NCBI GenBank assembly: GCA_012837525.1
Contig: DUQZ01000061.1
Coordinates: 1 to 50,356, forward strand
Reading direction: 5' to 3'
DNA: 50,356 nt
From: Clostridiales bacterium
GTDB taxonomy: Bacteria; Bacillota; Clostridia; Christensenellales; Aristaeellaceae
The notes beneath the pieces are model-generated. The model had not been told where the DNA came from, did no database searches, and worked only from the letters and a program-made list of their open reading frames with translations. Every line of letters starts with the position of its first letter. Within the stretch, counting starts at the first letter, position 1. Below, piece by piece: positions 42,342-50,356 of this stretch. A program made the translations under genes and the position numbers.

Positions 42342-43259
42342 TTATTTCTTCCACAGCCCGTCCGGGTACTTGCCTGTTTCGGTCAGCTCACGCAGGGCGG
42401 CTTCCACCAGGGGGCGGTCAGAGGCATTGGTGACGCCAAACCAGCGGTCCTTGGAGGTGAAGACTTTGACCCTTGCTTCCTTGTCCTTGAGCAGGTCACC
42501 CACGAGGTTGGGCAGGTAAAACTCAGCCTTCAAGGGATTGGTTTTCATCGCTTCCTCGTAAAAATCCAGGAAGCGCGCTTCAATATGATCCAGCAGGCTG
42601 GGGGTAAAAGCCCACATGTTCATGGACACCGTGGTCTCCCCGGGCAGGCGGTGATACACCTGGTTGTCCAGGGTGTACATGGGCCCGTCAATGGTGGGGA
42701 TGATGTGCAGGCGCTCAATGATGCTGCCCAGATAGCCTTCTTCATTCACCTGGCACTCACCGCGGGAGACATAGCCCGCGTCAGACAGCGTGTTTTGCAG
42801 TTGGAAGCCCGCCATCGCGTAGTGGTCCTTTTCGGGACCCGCGTTTAAGAAACCATACAATTTTTCCATGGCGTCCAGGCCATAGAAATCATCGCCGTTC
42901 AGCGCGCAAAAGGGCGCGTCAATGGCGTCTTTGCAGCAGAGGATCGCGTGCGCGGTGCCCCAGGGCTTGTTGCGGCCTTCCGGGATTCTCAAGCCTTCGG
43001 GCAGCTTGTCCAGCTCCTGCATCACGTACTGCACTTCCATGCGGTCCTCGACGTTTTTGCCGACGATCTCACGGAAGTCGTCCTTGATGCGGTTGTTGAC
43101 GATAAAAATAACGCGCTCAAAACCGGCGCGCAGCGCATCAAACAGGGAATAGTCAATCAGGCTTTCGCCGTGTGCGCCAAAAGGCGTCATCTGCTTGAGC
43201 CCGCCAAAGCGGCTGCCGATGCCCGCGGCCATCACCACCAATATGGGTTTCTTATTCAT
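42342..43259 (-). CDS. Sugar-phosphate nucleotidyltransferase
   Basis: 305 residues from ATG 43259, behind AAGGAGG. The N-terminal nucleotide-binding motif is VVMAAGIGSRFGGLKQMTPFG, followed by GTAHAILCCKDAI and the metal-binding LNGDDFYG. It belongs to the GT-A-fold NTP transferases that make nucleotide sugars (NDP-glucose or related). The GLKQ variant of the motif and the long substrate domain separate it from GalU and RmlA, so the sugar is unknown. It is transcribed alone, divergent from the small membrane protein gene. Confidence 0.85.
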   Translation of the reverse strand: MNKKPILVVMAAGIGSRFGGLKQMTPFGAHGESLIDYSLFDALRAGFERVIFIVNNRIKDDFREIVGKNVEDRMEVQYVMQELDKLPEGLRIPEGRNKPWGTAHAILCCKDAIDAPFCALNGDDFYGLDAMEKLYGFLNAGPEKDHYAMAGFQLQNTLSDAGYVSRGECQVNEEGYLGSIIERLHIIPTIDGPMYTLDNQVYHRLPGETTVSMNMWAFTPSLLDHIEARFLDFYEEAMKTNPLKAEFYLPNLVGDLLKDKEARVKVFTSKDRWFGVTNASDRPLVEAALRELTETGKYPDGLWKK

Positions 43260-43345
43260 CGTATCCTCCTTGGTTTTATTGGTATCAGAATAGCACAAGA
43301 AACTGCAAATTTCCAACTGAAATTGCGTAACCACGCAAAAATTGC

Positions 43346-43374
43346 TTGAATCAAACCTGCCCTTCCTGTACACT
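43346..43374 (+). promoter_or_regulatory. Possible promoter of the small membrane protein/UDG pair
   Basis: TTGAAT (43346-43351), a 17-base spacer and TACACT (43369-43374). The start codon at 43389 follows within 15 bases, so the leader would be only just long enough for GGAGGG. Confidence 0.4.
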
Positions 43375-43388
43375 ACAATTGGAGGGAT

Positions 43389-43604
43389 ATGATGGATCAT
43401 CAGGATTATTTCACCCTAAAGGAAGAGGAGCGCGCCGCGAAGCAGGACCGCTACCGCTTTGCCGCGGGCATGACGGATTTTGTGGGCGTCATCCTGGGCG
43501 TCGTTGTAATCCTCTTAATGCTGCTGCTCATTTTCAGCCTGGTCAACTGGCTCCGACGCGACATCAGCAACACCTTTACCTTCATCAACACCCGCTTTTC
43601 CTGA
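43389..43604 (+). CDS. Small single-pass membrane protein
   Basis: 71 residues, starting at ATG 43389 or 43392 behind GGAGGG. A charged N-terminus (TLKEEERAAKQDRYR) is followed by one long hydrophobic helix (about 29-52, VGVILGVVVILLMLLLIFSLVNW) and a short tail. Not recognised. Its stop overlaps the UDG start (TGATG), so the two proteins are made together. Whether it tethers the glycosylase to the membrane or is unrelated cannot be told. Confidence 0.75.
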   Translation: MMDHQDYFTLKEEERAAKQDRYRFAAGMTDFVGVILGVVVILLMLLLIFSLVNWLRRDISNTFTFINTRFS

Positions 43605-44173
43605 TGGACGAACGCTGGGAGCAACTCAATACTCACATTCAAGTCTGCGCGCGCTGCGCGCTTGCGCAGGGCATCACCAACAAGGTGCCGGGCCAGGGCA
43701 ACCGGAATGCCCGCTTGATGATTATTGGCGAGGGGCCGGGGGCGGATGAGGATGCCTCCGGCCTTGCTTTTGTAGGCAAGGCAGGACAGCTGCTTACCAG
43801 GATGCTGGCGGCCATTGATCTTGCGCGGGAGGATGTCTTCATCGCCAATGTGGTCAAATGCCGCCCGCCCGGCAACCGCGCGCCCCTGCCGGAGGAAGTG
43901 GCCACCTGCCTGCCCTTTTTGCGGGAGCAGACGCGCCTGATCCGCCCGCAGGTCATTCTTCTGCTGGGCGCGAGCGCGCTGAAGGTTGTACTGGGGCCAG
44001 ACAAACGCATCACCCGCTGCCGCGGGCAGTGGACGGAATCAAAAGGCGTGTTCATTCTGCCTACCTTCCACCCGGCGGCCCTCCTGCGCGATCCTGCCAA
44101 AAAAAAGGACGCCTGGGCAGATTTACAGGCGGTCCGGGACAAACTGGCTGAATTGCCTTTTAAGGGGGCTTAG
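43604..44173 (+). CDS. Family 4 uracil-DNA glycosylase
   Basis: 189 residues from ATG 43604. The four Fe-S cysteines are visible: C-A-R-C near the N-terminus (about 15-18) and VKCRPPGNRAPLPEEVATC (about 85-101). The catalytic motif GEGPGADEDASGLAFVGKAGQLL and the second motif PTFHPAALLR complete the family 4 pattern. It excises uracil arising from cytosine deamination or dUTP use. Length matches the family. It is translated with the small membrane protein through TGATG. Confidence 0.93.
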   Translation: MDERWEQLNTHIQVCARCALAQGITNKVPGQGNRNARLMIIGEGPGADEDASGLAFVGKAGQLLTRMLAAIDLAREDVFIANVVKCRPPGNRAPLPEEVATCLPFLREQTRLIRPQVILLLGASALKVVLGPDKRITRCRGQWTESKGVFILPTFHPAALLRDPAKKKDAWADLQAVRDKLAELPFKGA

Positions 44174-44282
44174 CACTGGGGCAAAAATCGCCCAACAAGC
44201 TTGTAAAAACAAGCGATATGCAAGACTGCAAATGGATAAATTTAACCGTTTTCGGGTAGAATATCAGTAAGGAGGGATGAGT

Positions 44283-44789
44283 ATGGAATTTATTGTAGAG
44301 AACCTGGCAATCATCATCTGTGTCCTTGTCGGTACGGGCTTGATCGTTGTCGAGGTGTTCATGCCGGGCTTTGGCGTGCCGGGAATTGCCGGCTTCGCGC
44401 TCTTGGCGGCCAGTGTGTATTTCACCTGGATCCGGCATGGCTTAATCGCGGGGTTGAGCCTGGCTGCGGGCGAATTGGTCTTAACCGGCATCGCGCTGAC
44501 CATCTCGCTGCGCTCGGCGTCAAAGGGACGCCTGTCCAAGTCACCCCTGGTGCTCAAGGGCGGGCAGACCCGCAAGGACGGCTTTGTATCCACCGATGAA
44601 TACGATGGCTATGTCGGTAAAACCGGCCAGACTATCACAGTACTGCGCCCCGCGGGCATCGCCGAGGTGGACGGCGAGCGGCTCAACGTGGTAAGCGAAG
44701 GCGATTTTATCGCAAAAGGCGCCCAGGTGGTCATTACGGCAGTCGAAGGCGCCCGGATTTTAGTGGAAGAGGTAAAGGCCGATGTTTGA
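44283..44789 (+). CDS. nfeD: NfeD-like membrane protein, short form
   Basis: 168 residues from ATG 44283; the ATG at 44277 abuts AAGGAGGG and is too close. Three hydrophobic segments lie in the first 80 residues. The family pattern [23 protein letters not shown] is followed by a C-terminal OB fold (about 110-168, [34 protein letters not shown]). NfeD proteins act with flotillin-like proteins in membrane organisation. floA follows directly; an in-frame ATG at 44782 overlaps this gene but the better floA start is 44818. A TAGAAT at 44256-44261 could be its -10 box. Confidence 0.9.
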   Translation: MEFIVENLAIIICVLVGTGLIVVEVFMPGFGVPGIAGFALLAASVYFTWIRHGLIAGLSLAAGELVLTGIALTISLRSASKGRLSKSPLVLKGGQTRKDGFVSTDEYDGYVGKTGQTITVLRPAGIAEVDGERLNVVSEGDFIAKGAQVVITAVEGARILVEEVKADV

Positions 44790-44817
44790 TGAACTCAATT
44801 TTTTAGGAGGTGCTGGT

Positions 44818-45807
44818 ATGCCTGAGATTCTGTTGGGGATTGTTGTAGTTGCTGTTATCTTACTGTTTGTGGTCTTCTTCCGCTATGTGCCCATCGGGCT
44901 GTGGATCAGGGCCCGCGCCTCAGGCGTACCGCTAACCATCTTCACCCTGATTGGTATGCGTCTGCGCCGCATCTCCCCGCAGCGGCTGGTTGATTCCCTG
45001 ATCACCTCCAGCAAGGCGGGCTTGAACCTCACCGTCAACCAACTGGAAAAACACTTCTTGGCGGGCGGCAACATCGAGCGCGTGGTCAAAGCCCTGATCT
45101 CCGCGCAGCAGGCCGCCATCAAGCTCACCTTTGAGCAAACCTGCGCCATCGACCTGGCCGGCCGTGATGTGCTGGAAGCCGTCCAGATGAGCGTTATCCC
45201 CAAGGTCATTGAGTCCCCGCCCGTCGCTGCCATCGCCAAGGACGGCATCGAGTTGCGCGCCAAGGCGCGCGTCACGGTGCGCACCAGCATCCAGCAATTG
45301 GTTGGCGGTGCCGGTGAGGAGACGGTCATGGCCCGTGTTGGTGAAGGCATTGTCACCACCATCGGTTCCTCTCCCACCCATAAGGAAGTATTGGAAAACC
45401 CGGATCTCATCAGCCGTACCGTGCTCAACAAGGGCCTGGACGCCGGGACCGCGTTTGAAATCTTGTCCATTGACATCGCCGACGTCGACGTCGGCCGCAA
45501 CATCGGCGCCCAATTGCAGATGGATCAGGCCGAGGCCGATCGCCGCATCGCCCAGGCCCGCGCGGAAGAGCGCAGGGCAATGGCAGTCGCGCGTGAGCAG
45601 GAAATGAAAGCCGAAGTCCAGGAGATGCGCGCCAAGGTGGTCCAGGCGGAGGCTGAAGTGCCCCTGGCCATGGCGGAAGCCCTGCGCACCGGCAAACTGG
45701 GCGTGATGGACTACTACCAGATGCAAAACATCATGGCCGATACGCAAATGCGCGACGGCATCAGCAAGGCCGCGGACCCGCGTGAGACCCCGCCCCAGGG
45801 CCAGTAA
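44818..45807 (+). CDS. floA: Flotillin-like protein FloA
   Basis: 329 residues from ATG 44818, seven bases after AGGAGG. A membrane hairpin (about 1-25) is followed by the SPFH-type domain ([59 protein letters not shown]). A coiled coil rich in Glu and Ala ([29 protein letters not shown]) and the FloA C-terminus ([22 protein letters not shown]) complete it. Length and order match FloA (YqfA). It organises membrane domains together with NfeD. A third, unrecognised gene follows 33 bases later. Confidence 0.95.
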   Translation: MPEILLGIVVVAVILLFVVFFRYVPIGLWIRARASGVPLTIFTLIGMRLRRISPQRLVDSLITSSKAGLNLTVNQLEKHFLAGGNIERVVKALISAQQAAIKLTFEQTCAIDLAGRDVLEAVQMSVIPKVIESPPVAAIAKDGIELRAKARVTVRTSIQQLVGGAGEETVMARVGEGIVTTIGSSPTHKEVLENPDLISRTVLNKGLDAGTAFEILSIDIADVDVGRNIGAQLQMDQAEADRRIAQARAEERRAMAVAREQEMKAEVQEMRAKVVQAEAEVPLAMAEALRTGKLGVMDYYQMQNIMADTQMRDGISKAADPRETPPQGQ

Positions 45808-45840
45808 TGCGCCGCTACTTGATGGGAAAGGAGGGTGACC

Positions 45841-46323
45841 ATGCCTAATTTCAGCTTGGGTTTACTGGCTGTGCTGTTTTTGGCCAGCGCCATCATCAGG
45901 CGCATCATCCGCCAATTCCAGGTGGAAAGCCGCATCCGCAACAGCCTGAACCAACAACGGCAGGCGGCGTCCCCGCAGCCGGCCGGCTTCCAGGAGGCCG
46001 CACCCTACCAACACCCGCTGCTGCGTAAGGAGGAACCTCAAAAGCCTGAGCCGCGCACGCAGATAGAGCAGTCCGAGGAAGGGCAAAGGCACATGGCGGA
46101 TACGCCCGCCTTCAACGAGAAGATGGAAAGGCGCCGCAAGGAAGCCGATTTGCACGCGGCCAGCCGGGCGCAAAAGGCGCACCCGCAAACGGCGACTAAA
46201 AAACCCAGTGTGATACCTGTTTTGTCCGGCTCTTCCCTGGTACAGGCTGTCATCACCAAGGAGATCCTGACCCGCCCGCCCTCTGCCCGCAAACCCTACT
46301 ACCAGGCGCGCAGAGGCACCTGA
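45841..46323 (+). CDS. Membrane-anchored disordered protein of the floA operon
   Basis: 160 residues from ATG 45841, behind AAAGGAGG. One N-terminal hydrophobic helix (FSLGLLAVLFLASAIIRRII) is followed by a basic patch and a long polar, Gln/Pro/Lys/Glu-rich region that looks disordered. The C-terminus contains a more hydrophobic segment (SVIPVLSGSSLVQAVITKEIL). Bacillus has a third gene, yqfB, after the same pair, but this protein is longer and I see no clear match. A scaffold or client role with FloA is inferred only from the operon. A terminator follows. Confidence 0.75.
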   Translation: MPNFSLGLLAVLFLASAIIRRIIRQFQVESRIRNSLNQQRQAASPQPAGFQEAAPYQHPLLRKEEPQKPEPRTQIEQSEEGQRHMADTPAFNEKMERRRKEADLHAASRAQKAHPQTATKKPSVIPVLSGSSLVQAVITKEILTRPPSARKPYYQARRGT

Positions 46324-46342
46324 GGCCAAGTTAAAAACCGCA

Positions 46343-46372
46343 AGAAAACCGCTTCATACGAGGCGGTTTTCT
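46343..46372 (+). terminator. Terminator of the nfeD-floA operon
   Basis: AGAAAACCGC (46343-46352), a ten-base loop and GCGGTTTTCT (46363-46372). The U-rich part lies in the stem end, so strength is moderate. Confidence 0.65.
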
Positions 46373-46432
46373 GCTGATCACAGCGTGTGTACAGGGCATA
46401 TTTTCCTCCTGCAAAAGTTGAAAAAATAATGT

Positions 46433-46462
46433 TTGCATTCCGCATAGCAACTGTGGTATGAT
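46433..46462 (+). promoter_or_regulatory. Promoter of rplS
   Basis: TTGCAT (46433-46438), an 18-base spacer and TATGAT (46457-46462). The leader of about 68 bases contains GGACGGTCC and other short complementary pieces. Ribosomal protein L19 genes in Bacillota often carry an autoregulatory leader, but I could not fit this sequence to that motif by eye. Confidence 0.55.
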
Positions 46463-46536
46463 TCTCGTTGTGACATTGGACGGTCCGCTGTATCCAGGCC
46501 GATGCATGAACGTCTGTAACGTAAGGAGGAAACCCC

Positions 46537-46887
46537 ATGAGTGAGATTATCCGTTCCCTTGAGAAGCAGCAGATGCGTGATGACCGCATCGACTTTGGCA
46601 TCGGTGATACAGTCCGCGTGTTCGTAAAGGTCGTTGAGGGCAGCCGTGAGCGCCTGCAGGCCTTTGAAGGCACCGTCATCGCCAAGCGCAATGGCTTTAA
46701 CCGTGAAACCTTTACCGTGCGCCGCATGTCCTATGGCATCGGTGTGGAGCGCACCTTTCCGCTGCACTCCCCGCGCGTTGACCGCATTGAATTGGTCCGC
46801 CCGGGCAAAGTCCGCCGCGCCAAGCTGTACTACCTGCGCTCCCGTCAGGGCAAGGCTGCCAAGATTAAGGACGCGTCCCAGCGCTAA
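46537..46887 (+). CDS. rplS: 50S ribosomal protein L19
   Basis: 116 residues from ATG 46537, after TAAGGAGG. Characteristic blocks: [58 protein letters not shown] and [21 protein letters not shown]. Full length. It lies at the 30S-50S interface. It stands alone here; the trmD-rimM genes that often precede it are absent, and it has its own promoter and terminator. Confidence 0.98.
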   Translation: MSEIIRSLEKQQMRDDRIDFGIGDTVRVFVKVVEGSRERLQAFEGTVIAKRNGFNRETFTVRRMSYGIGVERTFPLHSPRVDRIELVRPGKVRRAKLYYLRSRQGKAAKIKDASQR

Positions 46888-46904
46888 GCACAATCATTTG
46901 CATC

Positions 46905-46931
46905 AAAAAAGTGGCTTCGGCCACTTTTTTT
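46905..46931. terminator. Bidirectional terminator after rplS
   Basis: AAAAAAGTGGC (46905-46915), TTCG tetraloop and GCCACTTTTTT (46920-46930). It is a textbook symmetrical terminator for rplS and the convergent HAD gene. Confidence 0.9.
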
Positions 46932-46954
46932 AATGCCTTCATATTCTCTTGTGA

Positions 46955-47593
46955 TTATTTCCAGTGAAGGACAGGAATGCCCTTTCCCAATTCCCGTGTT
47001 TTGGGCTTGGGGTTCACCAGGTGGGGCTTGCCCACCATGCCAAGCATCGGCAGGTCGTTGGCGCTGTCGCCATAGGCGCTGGAAGCTTCCCAGTCCGCTT
47101 CAATCCCGCGCGCATTGAGCCACGCCTTAATCTGGCGGTTCTTATCCTCCCGCACTACATTCAGGGTGACCAGGTGCGCCTGGTTGCTTTGCGTAGCCAG
47201 GATGTCATCAACAGGCAGCGCGTCTTTCAAGTGCTGCAAATATACATATGGGGAGGCGGAGACCAGCAGCACCAGGTCACCCGCTTCATGATGTGCCTTC
47301 ATTTTGTCCACCGCGTCCTGGTACAGGTTGGGCACCAGGTGGTCTTTGACAAAGGCCTTGCAGTACTGCTCAACCTGCTCCTGGCCCATCTTGTTGAGCG
47401 GGGAGAGCGACATGGACTTGGCCACTTCCACCGGCACCTTGCCCCTTTTCCATTGCAGTGTGGCCCACAATGTCTTCATCAGATAGGGGAGGGACATATG
47501 CCCCTGTTTGACAAATTGACGCACCAAGGTTGCGATGCTGTCCCCCTTGATCATGGTGTCATCAAAGTCAAACAGCGCCAGTTTCCGCTTCAT
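46955..47593 (-). CDS. HAD-superfamily subfamily IB phosphatase
   Basis: 212 residues from ATG 47593, behind GGGAGG. HAD motifs: FDFDDTMIKGDS (nucleophile Asp), LLVSASPYVYLQ (Ser), the lysine region EDKNRQIKAWL and AYGDSANDLPML (metal-binding Asp). The all-helical cap between motifs I and II marks subfamily IB, which includes phosphoserine phosphatase and lysophosphatidate or phosphocholine phosphatases. The substrate is not decided. Confidence 0.88.
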   Translation of the reverse strand: MKRKLALFDFDDTMIKGDSIATLVRQFVKQGHMSLPYLMKTLWATLQWKRGKVPVEVAKSMSLSPLNKMGQEQVEQYCKAFVKDHLVPNLYQDAVDKMKAHHEAGDLVLLVSASPYVYLQHLKDALPVDDILATQSNQAHLVTLNVVREDKNRQIKAWLNARGIEADWEASSAYGDSANDLPMLGMVGKPHLVNPKPKTRELGKGIPVLHWK

Positions 47594-47746
47594 CCTGTGT
47601 CCTCCCAAAACAAACTCGGGCATCAGGGTACTAAAGTGGTGTTTTGATGTCAATGTTTTGGCGCTTGAAACATGCAAGAAAACGAACCCCGCGGGCGTTA
47701 TATTCCTGAATACCCCTTGTTGAAAATTTTGACAGGAGATTGCATC

Positions 47747-48886
47747 ATGAAAAAACTACTCATCATCGCGTTGGCGCTCTTGCTCACCCTACCACTGACG
47801 GTCTTTGTGGAGGACACGCCAGGCGGGGATGCCCTCGTGTTTGATGGCGAGGTGTTTACCGCCCTGTTTTTGCCCGATGGCCGGGTTGTGTACGTACCCA
47901 ACAAGAAGGGCAACACCCTTGCGCGGGATGAGCTGCGCTGCGTGGACCGGGACGGCAAACTGCTGTGGTCCTGCGCCATCCCGGCTGGCATGCAATATTG
48001 GGGCGGTCCGCATCAGTTGACGGATGGCAGCTTTGCCTTGGTCAACACCTTGGCGGACGGCAAGCGCTACCTGGAAATCATCAGCGCGCAGGGCGAACAT
48101 CTGCGCTCCCAGCTGTTGCCGGATGAGATGGTGCCCCTGCTGGTCGCGGGGGCCAGGGTATATGGCACCCTGCAGGGAGAAAAGGAGCACCAGATGTTTC
48201 AAATCGACCTGAACGGTCAGGCGCAGCCGGTATCCTTTGACATCATCCGTCCCAATTCGGCGGTGATGTGGGCCTGGCCCAAGGGGGAGGGGCACATGCT
48301 GCTTATCCGGGGCAAGGCCAGTGATCTCGAGGACTTCACCCAGCGTACGGCCGATCAGGCATTGGTCTATCTGGATGAAACCGGCACTGAAACACTGCGC
48401 TCTGCCTACCTGTTTGAGCGCAATCTGCTTCATGGGTTTGAGCCGGACGCCGCCTTCAACCAACTGGGCGGCCTGACCGCCCTTGTAAAAGACAATTCCG
48501 GGGACAAGCCTTTCAACACCTTCTCCATTCACGTCTACGCGCCCCTGGCGGAAGTTGCGGAAGACTGGCACTACGCGGCGGATGCCCTGACAATCAAGCC
48601 CCAGTTGATCGACCAGCGGCCAGACGGCGGCTATACCGTCTGGGGGATAGGCAAACAGGCGGAGTCAGACAGCAGCGGCTTTGTGTTCCGCATGGAAACG
48701 GATGCCAAGGGCGATATCCAGTCATTTTCCGCGAAACAGGCTGAGGGCTGCCGCATGGTGCGCTATATCGACAACCAGCCCCATGTGTTTTACAGCTTTG
48801 GTCCCAATTCTTGGCTGGCACCGTTTGATACCTTTCCGGAGATGGAGATCAAGGTCGAAAAATTGGAGATCGACAACCACGGTTGA
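47747..48886 (+). CDS. Secreted propeller-like protein
   Basis: 379 residues from ATG 47747, behind AGGAG. The signal peptide (1-21, KKLLIIALALLLTLPLTVFV) has no lipobox. The rest shows repeated strand-turn-strand patterns of the kind PDGRVVYVPN, DGKLLWSC, DGSFALVNTLADGKRYLEI and LNGQAQPVSFDI, typical of PQQ/WD-type propellers. There is a single domain and no membrane anchor. It resembles in style the N-terminal halves of the solute-binding proteins at 542-5359, but no direct homology is claimed. Function unknown. Confidence 0.75.
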   Translation: MKKLLIIALALLLTLPLTVFVEDTPGGDALVFDGEVFTALFLPDGRVVYVPNKKGNTLARDELRCVDRDGKLLWSCAIPAGMQYWGGPHQLTDGSFALVNTLADGKRYLEIISAQGEHLRSQLLPDEMVPLLVAGARVYGTLQGEKEHQMFQIDLNGQAQPVSFDIIRPNSAVMWAWPKGEGHMLLIRGKASDLEDFTQRTADQALVYLDETGTETLRSAYLFERNLLHGFEPDAAFNQLGGLTALVKDNSGDKPFNTFSIHVYAPLAEVAEDWHYAADALTIKPQLIDQRPDGGYTVWGIGKQAESDSSGFVFRMETDAKGDIQSFSAKQAEGCRMVRYIDNQPHVFYSFGPNSWLAPFDTFPEMEIKVEKLEIDNHG

Positions 48887-49131
48887 TGGCATTTGGGATG
48901 GGATATACCATAAATGATGAATACGCGCGCATCTGCCGCCTTGGCATTGTGAGCGATGGCTTGGCGCATGTTTAAGTGCATAGACGCTATCATCAATGTA
49001 CCTTCGGGCATCGAGGAAGCCATCAACCAGGTGGGGGACAGGTATCAACTGTGCAATGGGTGGATTAACACAAACTTTATGCGCAAGCGTCTAATTCGCA
49101 CAAGCTGCTCCAGTGTTCGGAACATTACACT
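48887..49131. other. 245-base gap without a supported gene
   Basis: No start with a ribosome binding site, no recognisable protein and no terminator with a T-run were found. A plus-strand frame (48956-49131 and on) starts MAWRMFKCIDAIINVPSG but runs into the antisense of the ABC gene. The codon pattern is unlike the neighbours. It may be a decayed gene or inserted fragment. Confidence 0.4.
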
Positions 49132-49797
49132 TCACACCAGCCTGGTCATATGCCCCTGGTCCATCTCGTGCACGGTGTCGCACAGCTCCTCAATGTCCAG
49201 GGAAAAGTGGCTGGCCAGCAGGATGGTCTTTCCTTGCTCCTGAAAGGATTTCAGCAGCGTTTTCATATCGGCCACGCCCTGCTTGTCCAGGCCGTTCATG
49301 GGCTCGTCCAGCACCAACAGGCGCGGGGATTCCATGATGGCCTGGGCGATGCCCAGGCGCTGGCGCATGCCCAGGGAATACTTGCCCACCGGCTTTTTCA
49401 TGTTGGGGTCCAGACCCACCGTTTCAATGGCTTTGCGGATGTCCGCCGCTTTGGCCTGATTGCCCAGTCGCGCCAGCCACTTGAGGTTGCTGATGCCGCT
49501 TTCATTCGGCAGAAAGCCCGGGCTTTCAATCAGCATTCCAGTATCCGGGGCAAAATCCACGTCCTGGCCGATGCGTTTGCCAAACACCTTCGCCTCGCCA
49601 CTGCTGGGGCGCAGGAAGCCCAGGATGCACTTCATCAGCACCGTCTTGCCAGAGCCGTTGCGCCCAATCAGCCCGTGAATCTGCCCGGCCTGCAGCTTAC
49701 AGCTGACGTTCTTCACCACCGTATCCTGGCCAAAGCGCATGCTGAGGTTTTGTACCTCAATGGCGTACTCGGTCTTTTCGTGTGGGCTATTCATCAA
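49132..49797 (-). CDS. ABC exporter ATPase
   Basis: 221 residues. Walker A IGRNGSGKTVLMKCILG, Q-loop region MLIESPGFLPNESG, signature YSLGMRQRLGIAQAI (variant of LSGGQ), Walker B LLVLDEPMNGLD and the switch region LLASHFSLDIEEL are present. The SLGMRQRLGIA signature and short length are typical of BcrA/YxlF-type ATPases that drive ABC-2 exporters for peptides or antibiotics. It overlaps the permease gene by 11 bases; the permease is translated first. Confidence 0.92.
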   Translation of the reverse strand: MMNSPHEKTEYAIEVQNLSMRFGQDTVVKNVSCKLQAGQIHGLIGRNGSGKTVLMKCILGFLRPSSGEAKVFGKRIGQDVDFAPDTGMLIESPGFLPNESGISNLKWLARLGNQAKAADIRKAIETVGLDPNMKKPVGKYSLGMRQRLGIAQAIMESPRLLVLDEPMNGLDKQGVADMKTLLKSFQEQGKTILLASHFSLDIEELCDTVHEMDQGHMTRLV

Positions 49798-50356
49798 AGG
49801 TACCTCCGGTAAACATAAAGTTGTAGCCGCGAATCTTGAAGGCGGCCAGCAGGAAGAACAGCAGGCTCAGCCCGCCTAAAATCAGGCTGGAGGTGCTGAT
49901 GCGGGGCAGCAGGTCATAGCCAAAGTTGTGCATGATATAGGTGGCGTGCTGCAAGGGCGAGAGCCAAGCGGACAGCAGGTTGGCATAGAACTGGAACTCC
50001 CGCGGCAGGTTGAGCCAGGCCATGAATCGCTCCGGCGTTAACACAAAGCCCGTCAAGCCAATCAGCAGGGCGATGGCAGCGCCGGTCTTGCGGCTTTTCA
50101 TCACCGTGAAGGCCAGCTGCACCGAGGACAGCAGCAGCATGTACAAAAACAGCAAGCCAAAAATCTGGAGCAGCGCGGGATAAGGCATGGTCAGCTTCAC
50201 CATCTTGCGACTGACGGCAAAGGCCGGGTCAAAGCCGCCGGGGGAGAAGGACAGCATGGTGGCGGTGTCGCTCCACTGGGGGCTCAGATTGGCGTTGCCG
50301 ATACCCAGCAGCACGCTGAACAGCAGCAGCATCAGGCAGTATCCCAGGGTGAGCAG
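49787..50356 (-). CDS. ABC-2 type permease (partial, runs off the window)
   Basis: At least 189 residues. The frame is open to the right edge (50356), so the N-terminus is missing. Four or more hydrophobic segments are visible: LMLLLFSVLLGIG, LLQIFGLLFLYMLLLSSVQLAF, GAAIALLIGLTGFVL and LILGGLSLLFFLLAAF, with a cytoplasmic end GTFDE. The arrangement fits ABC-2 permeases of the small exporter type encoded next to a BcrA-like ATPase. The substrate is unknown. Confidence 0.75.
   Translation of the reverse strand: MLTLGYCLMLLLFSVLLGIGNANLSPQWSDTATMLSFSPGGFDPAFAVSRKMVKLTMPYPALLQIFGLLFLYMLLLSSVQLAFTVMKSRKTGAAIALLIGLTGFVLTPERFMAWLNLPREFQFYANLLSAWLSPLQHATYIMHNFGYDLLPRISTSSLILGGLSLLFFLLAAFKIRGYNFMFTGGTFDE

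Noticed and set aside
44205..44216. GCTTGT...ACAAGC hairpin after the uracil-DNA glycosylase gene
   Set aside because: Six-base stem without a T-run; too weak to call a terminator.
46463..46536. Possible L19 autoregulatory leader before rplS
   Set aside because: Short complementary pieces are present, but I could not fit them to the known L19 leader by eye; a covariance model search would decide.

Overview
The window looks like a chromosomal segment of a GC-rich member of the Bacillota, probably class Clostridia. I infer this from gene content and control signals, not from a search. There is a Bacillus-type PurR with PurBox-like operators, a DinR/LexA-type box in the uvrA promoter and a Fur-family box of 7-1-7 form. 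There is also an NfeD-FloA pair, a three-gene proton-translocating transhydrogenase, PepV, DegV, a family 4 uracil-DNA glycosylase and AGGAGG ribosome binding sites. No tRNA, rRNA, CRISPR array, prophage or complete insertion sequence was seen.

Layout. (1) 1-9810, plus strand: a tandem family of large secreted solute-binding proteins with a propeller-like N-terminal half. There are two intact copies and one copy reduced to its promoter spacer plus C-terminus. Two sugar-type ABC permeases, a HlyD/YknX-like adaptor and a MacB-like membrane protein follow, with no ATPase in the window. This is the most unusual locus. (2) 9817-12542: an MFS transporter divergent from a GH4 alpha-galactosidase. 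(3) 12586-12746: a MITE-like palindromic element just before the pntAA-pntAB-pntB operon (12818-15743). (4) 15804-21921, minus strand: an operon reading membrane protein, rsuA, RsmC-like methyltransferase, PatB-like lyase, pepV, DUF1667 protein, manA. (5) 22012-25040, minus: SOS-type uvrA coupled to a small zinc-ribbon gene. (6) 25112-28166, minus: a Fur-family regulator and znuA-znuC-znuB under one strong promoter with a palindromic operator. (7) 28472-29887: an NCS2 nucleobase permease behind paired PurBoxes and a leader-peptide/terminator structure. (8) 29936-34894, minus: purR, pth, mfd. (9) 35087-38810, plus: a secreted Ig-like protein, then prs with two uncharacterised coupled genes. (10) 38811-46887: PHP phosphatase, inositol monophosphatase-like protein, ttcA, degV, a sugar nucleotidyltransferase, a small membrane protein with UDG, nfeD-floA with a third gene, and rplS. 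(11) 46955-50356: a HAD phosphatase, a secreted propeller-like protein and an ABC exporter whose permease runs off the window.

How the parts connect. Purine control is a visible theme: purR has a PurBox upstream of itself, the NCS2 permease has a PurBox pair, and prs, which makes PRPP (the effector of Bacillus PurR), lies close by. Zinc uptake forms a self-contained regulated operon. The uvrA promoter has a LexA box in its spacer. The sugar-type importer parts at the left edge probably borrow a shared ATPase encoded elsewhere, as is known for Bacillota sugar importers. The adaptor and MacB-like protein in the same gene string are not explained by that model.
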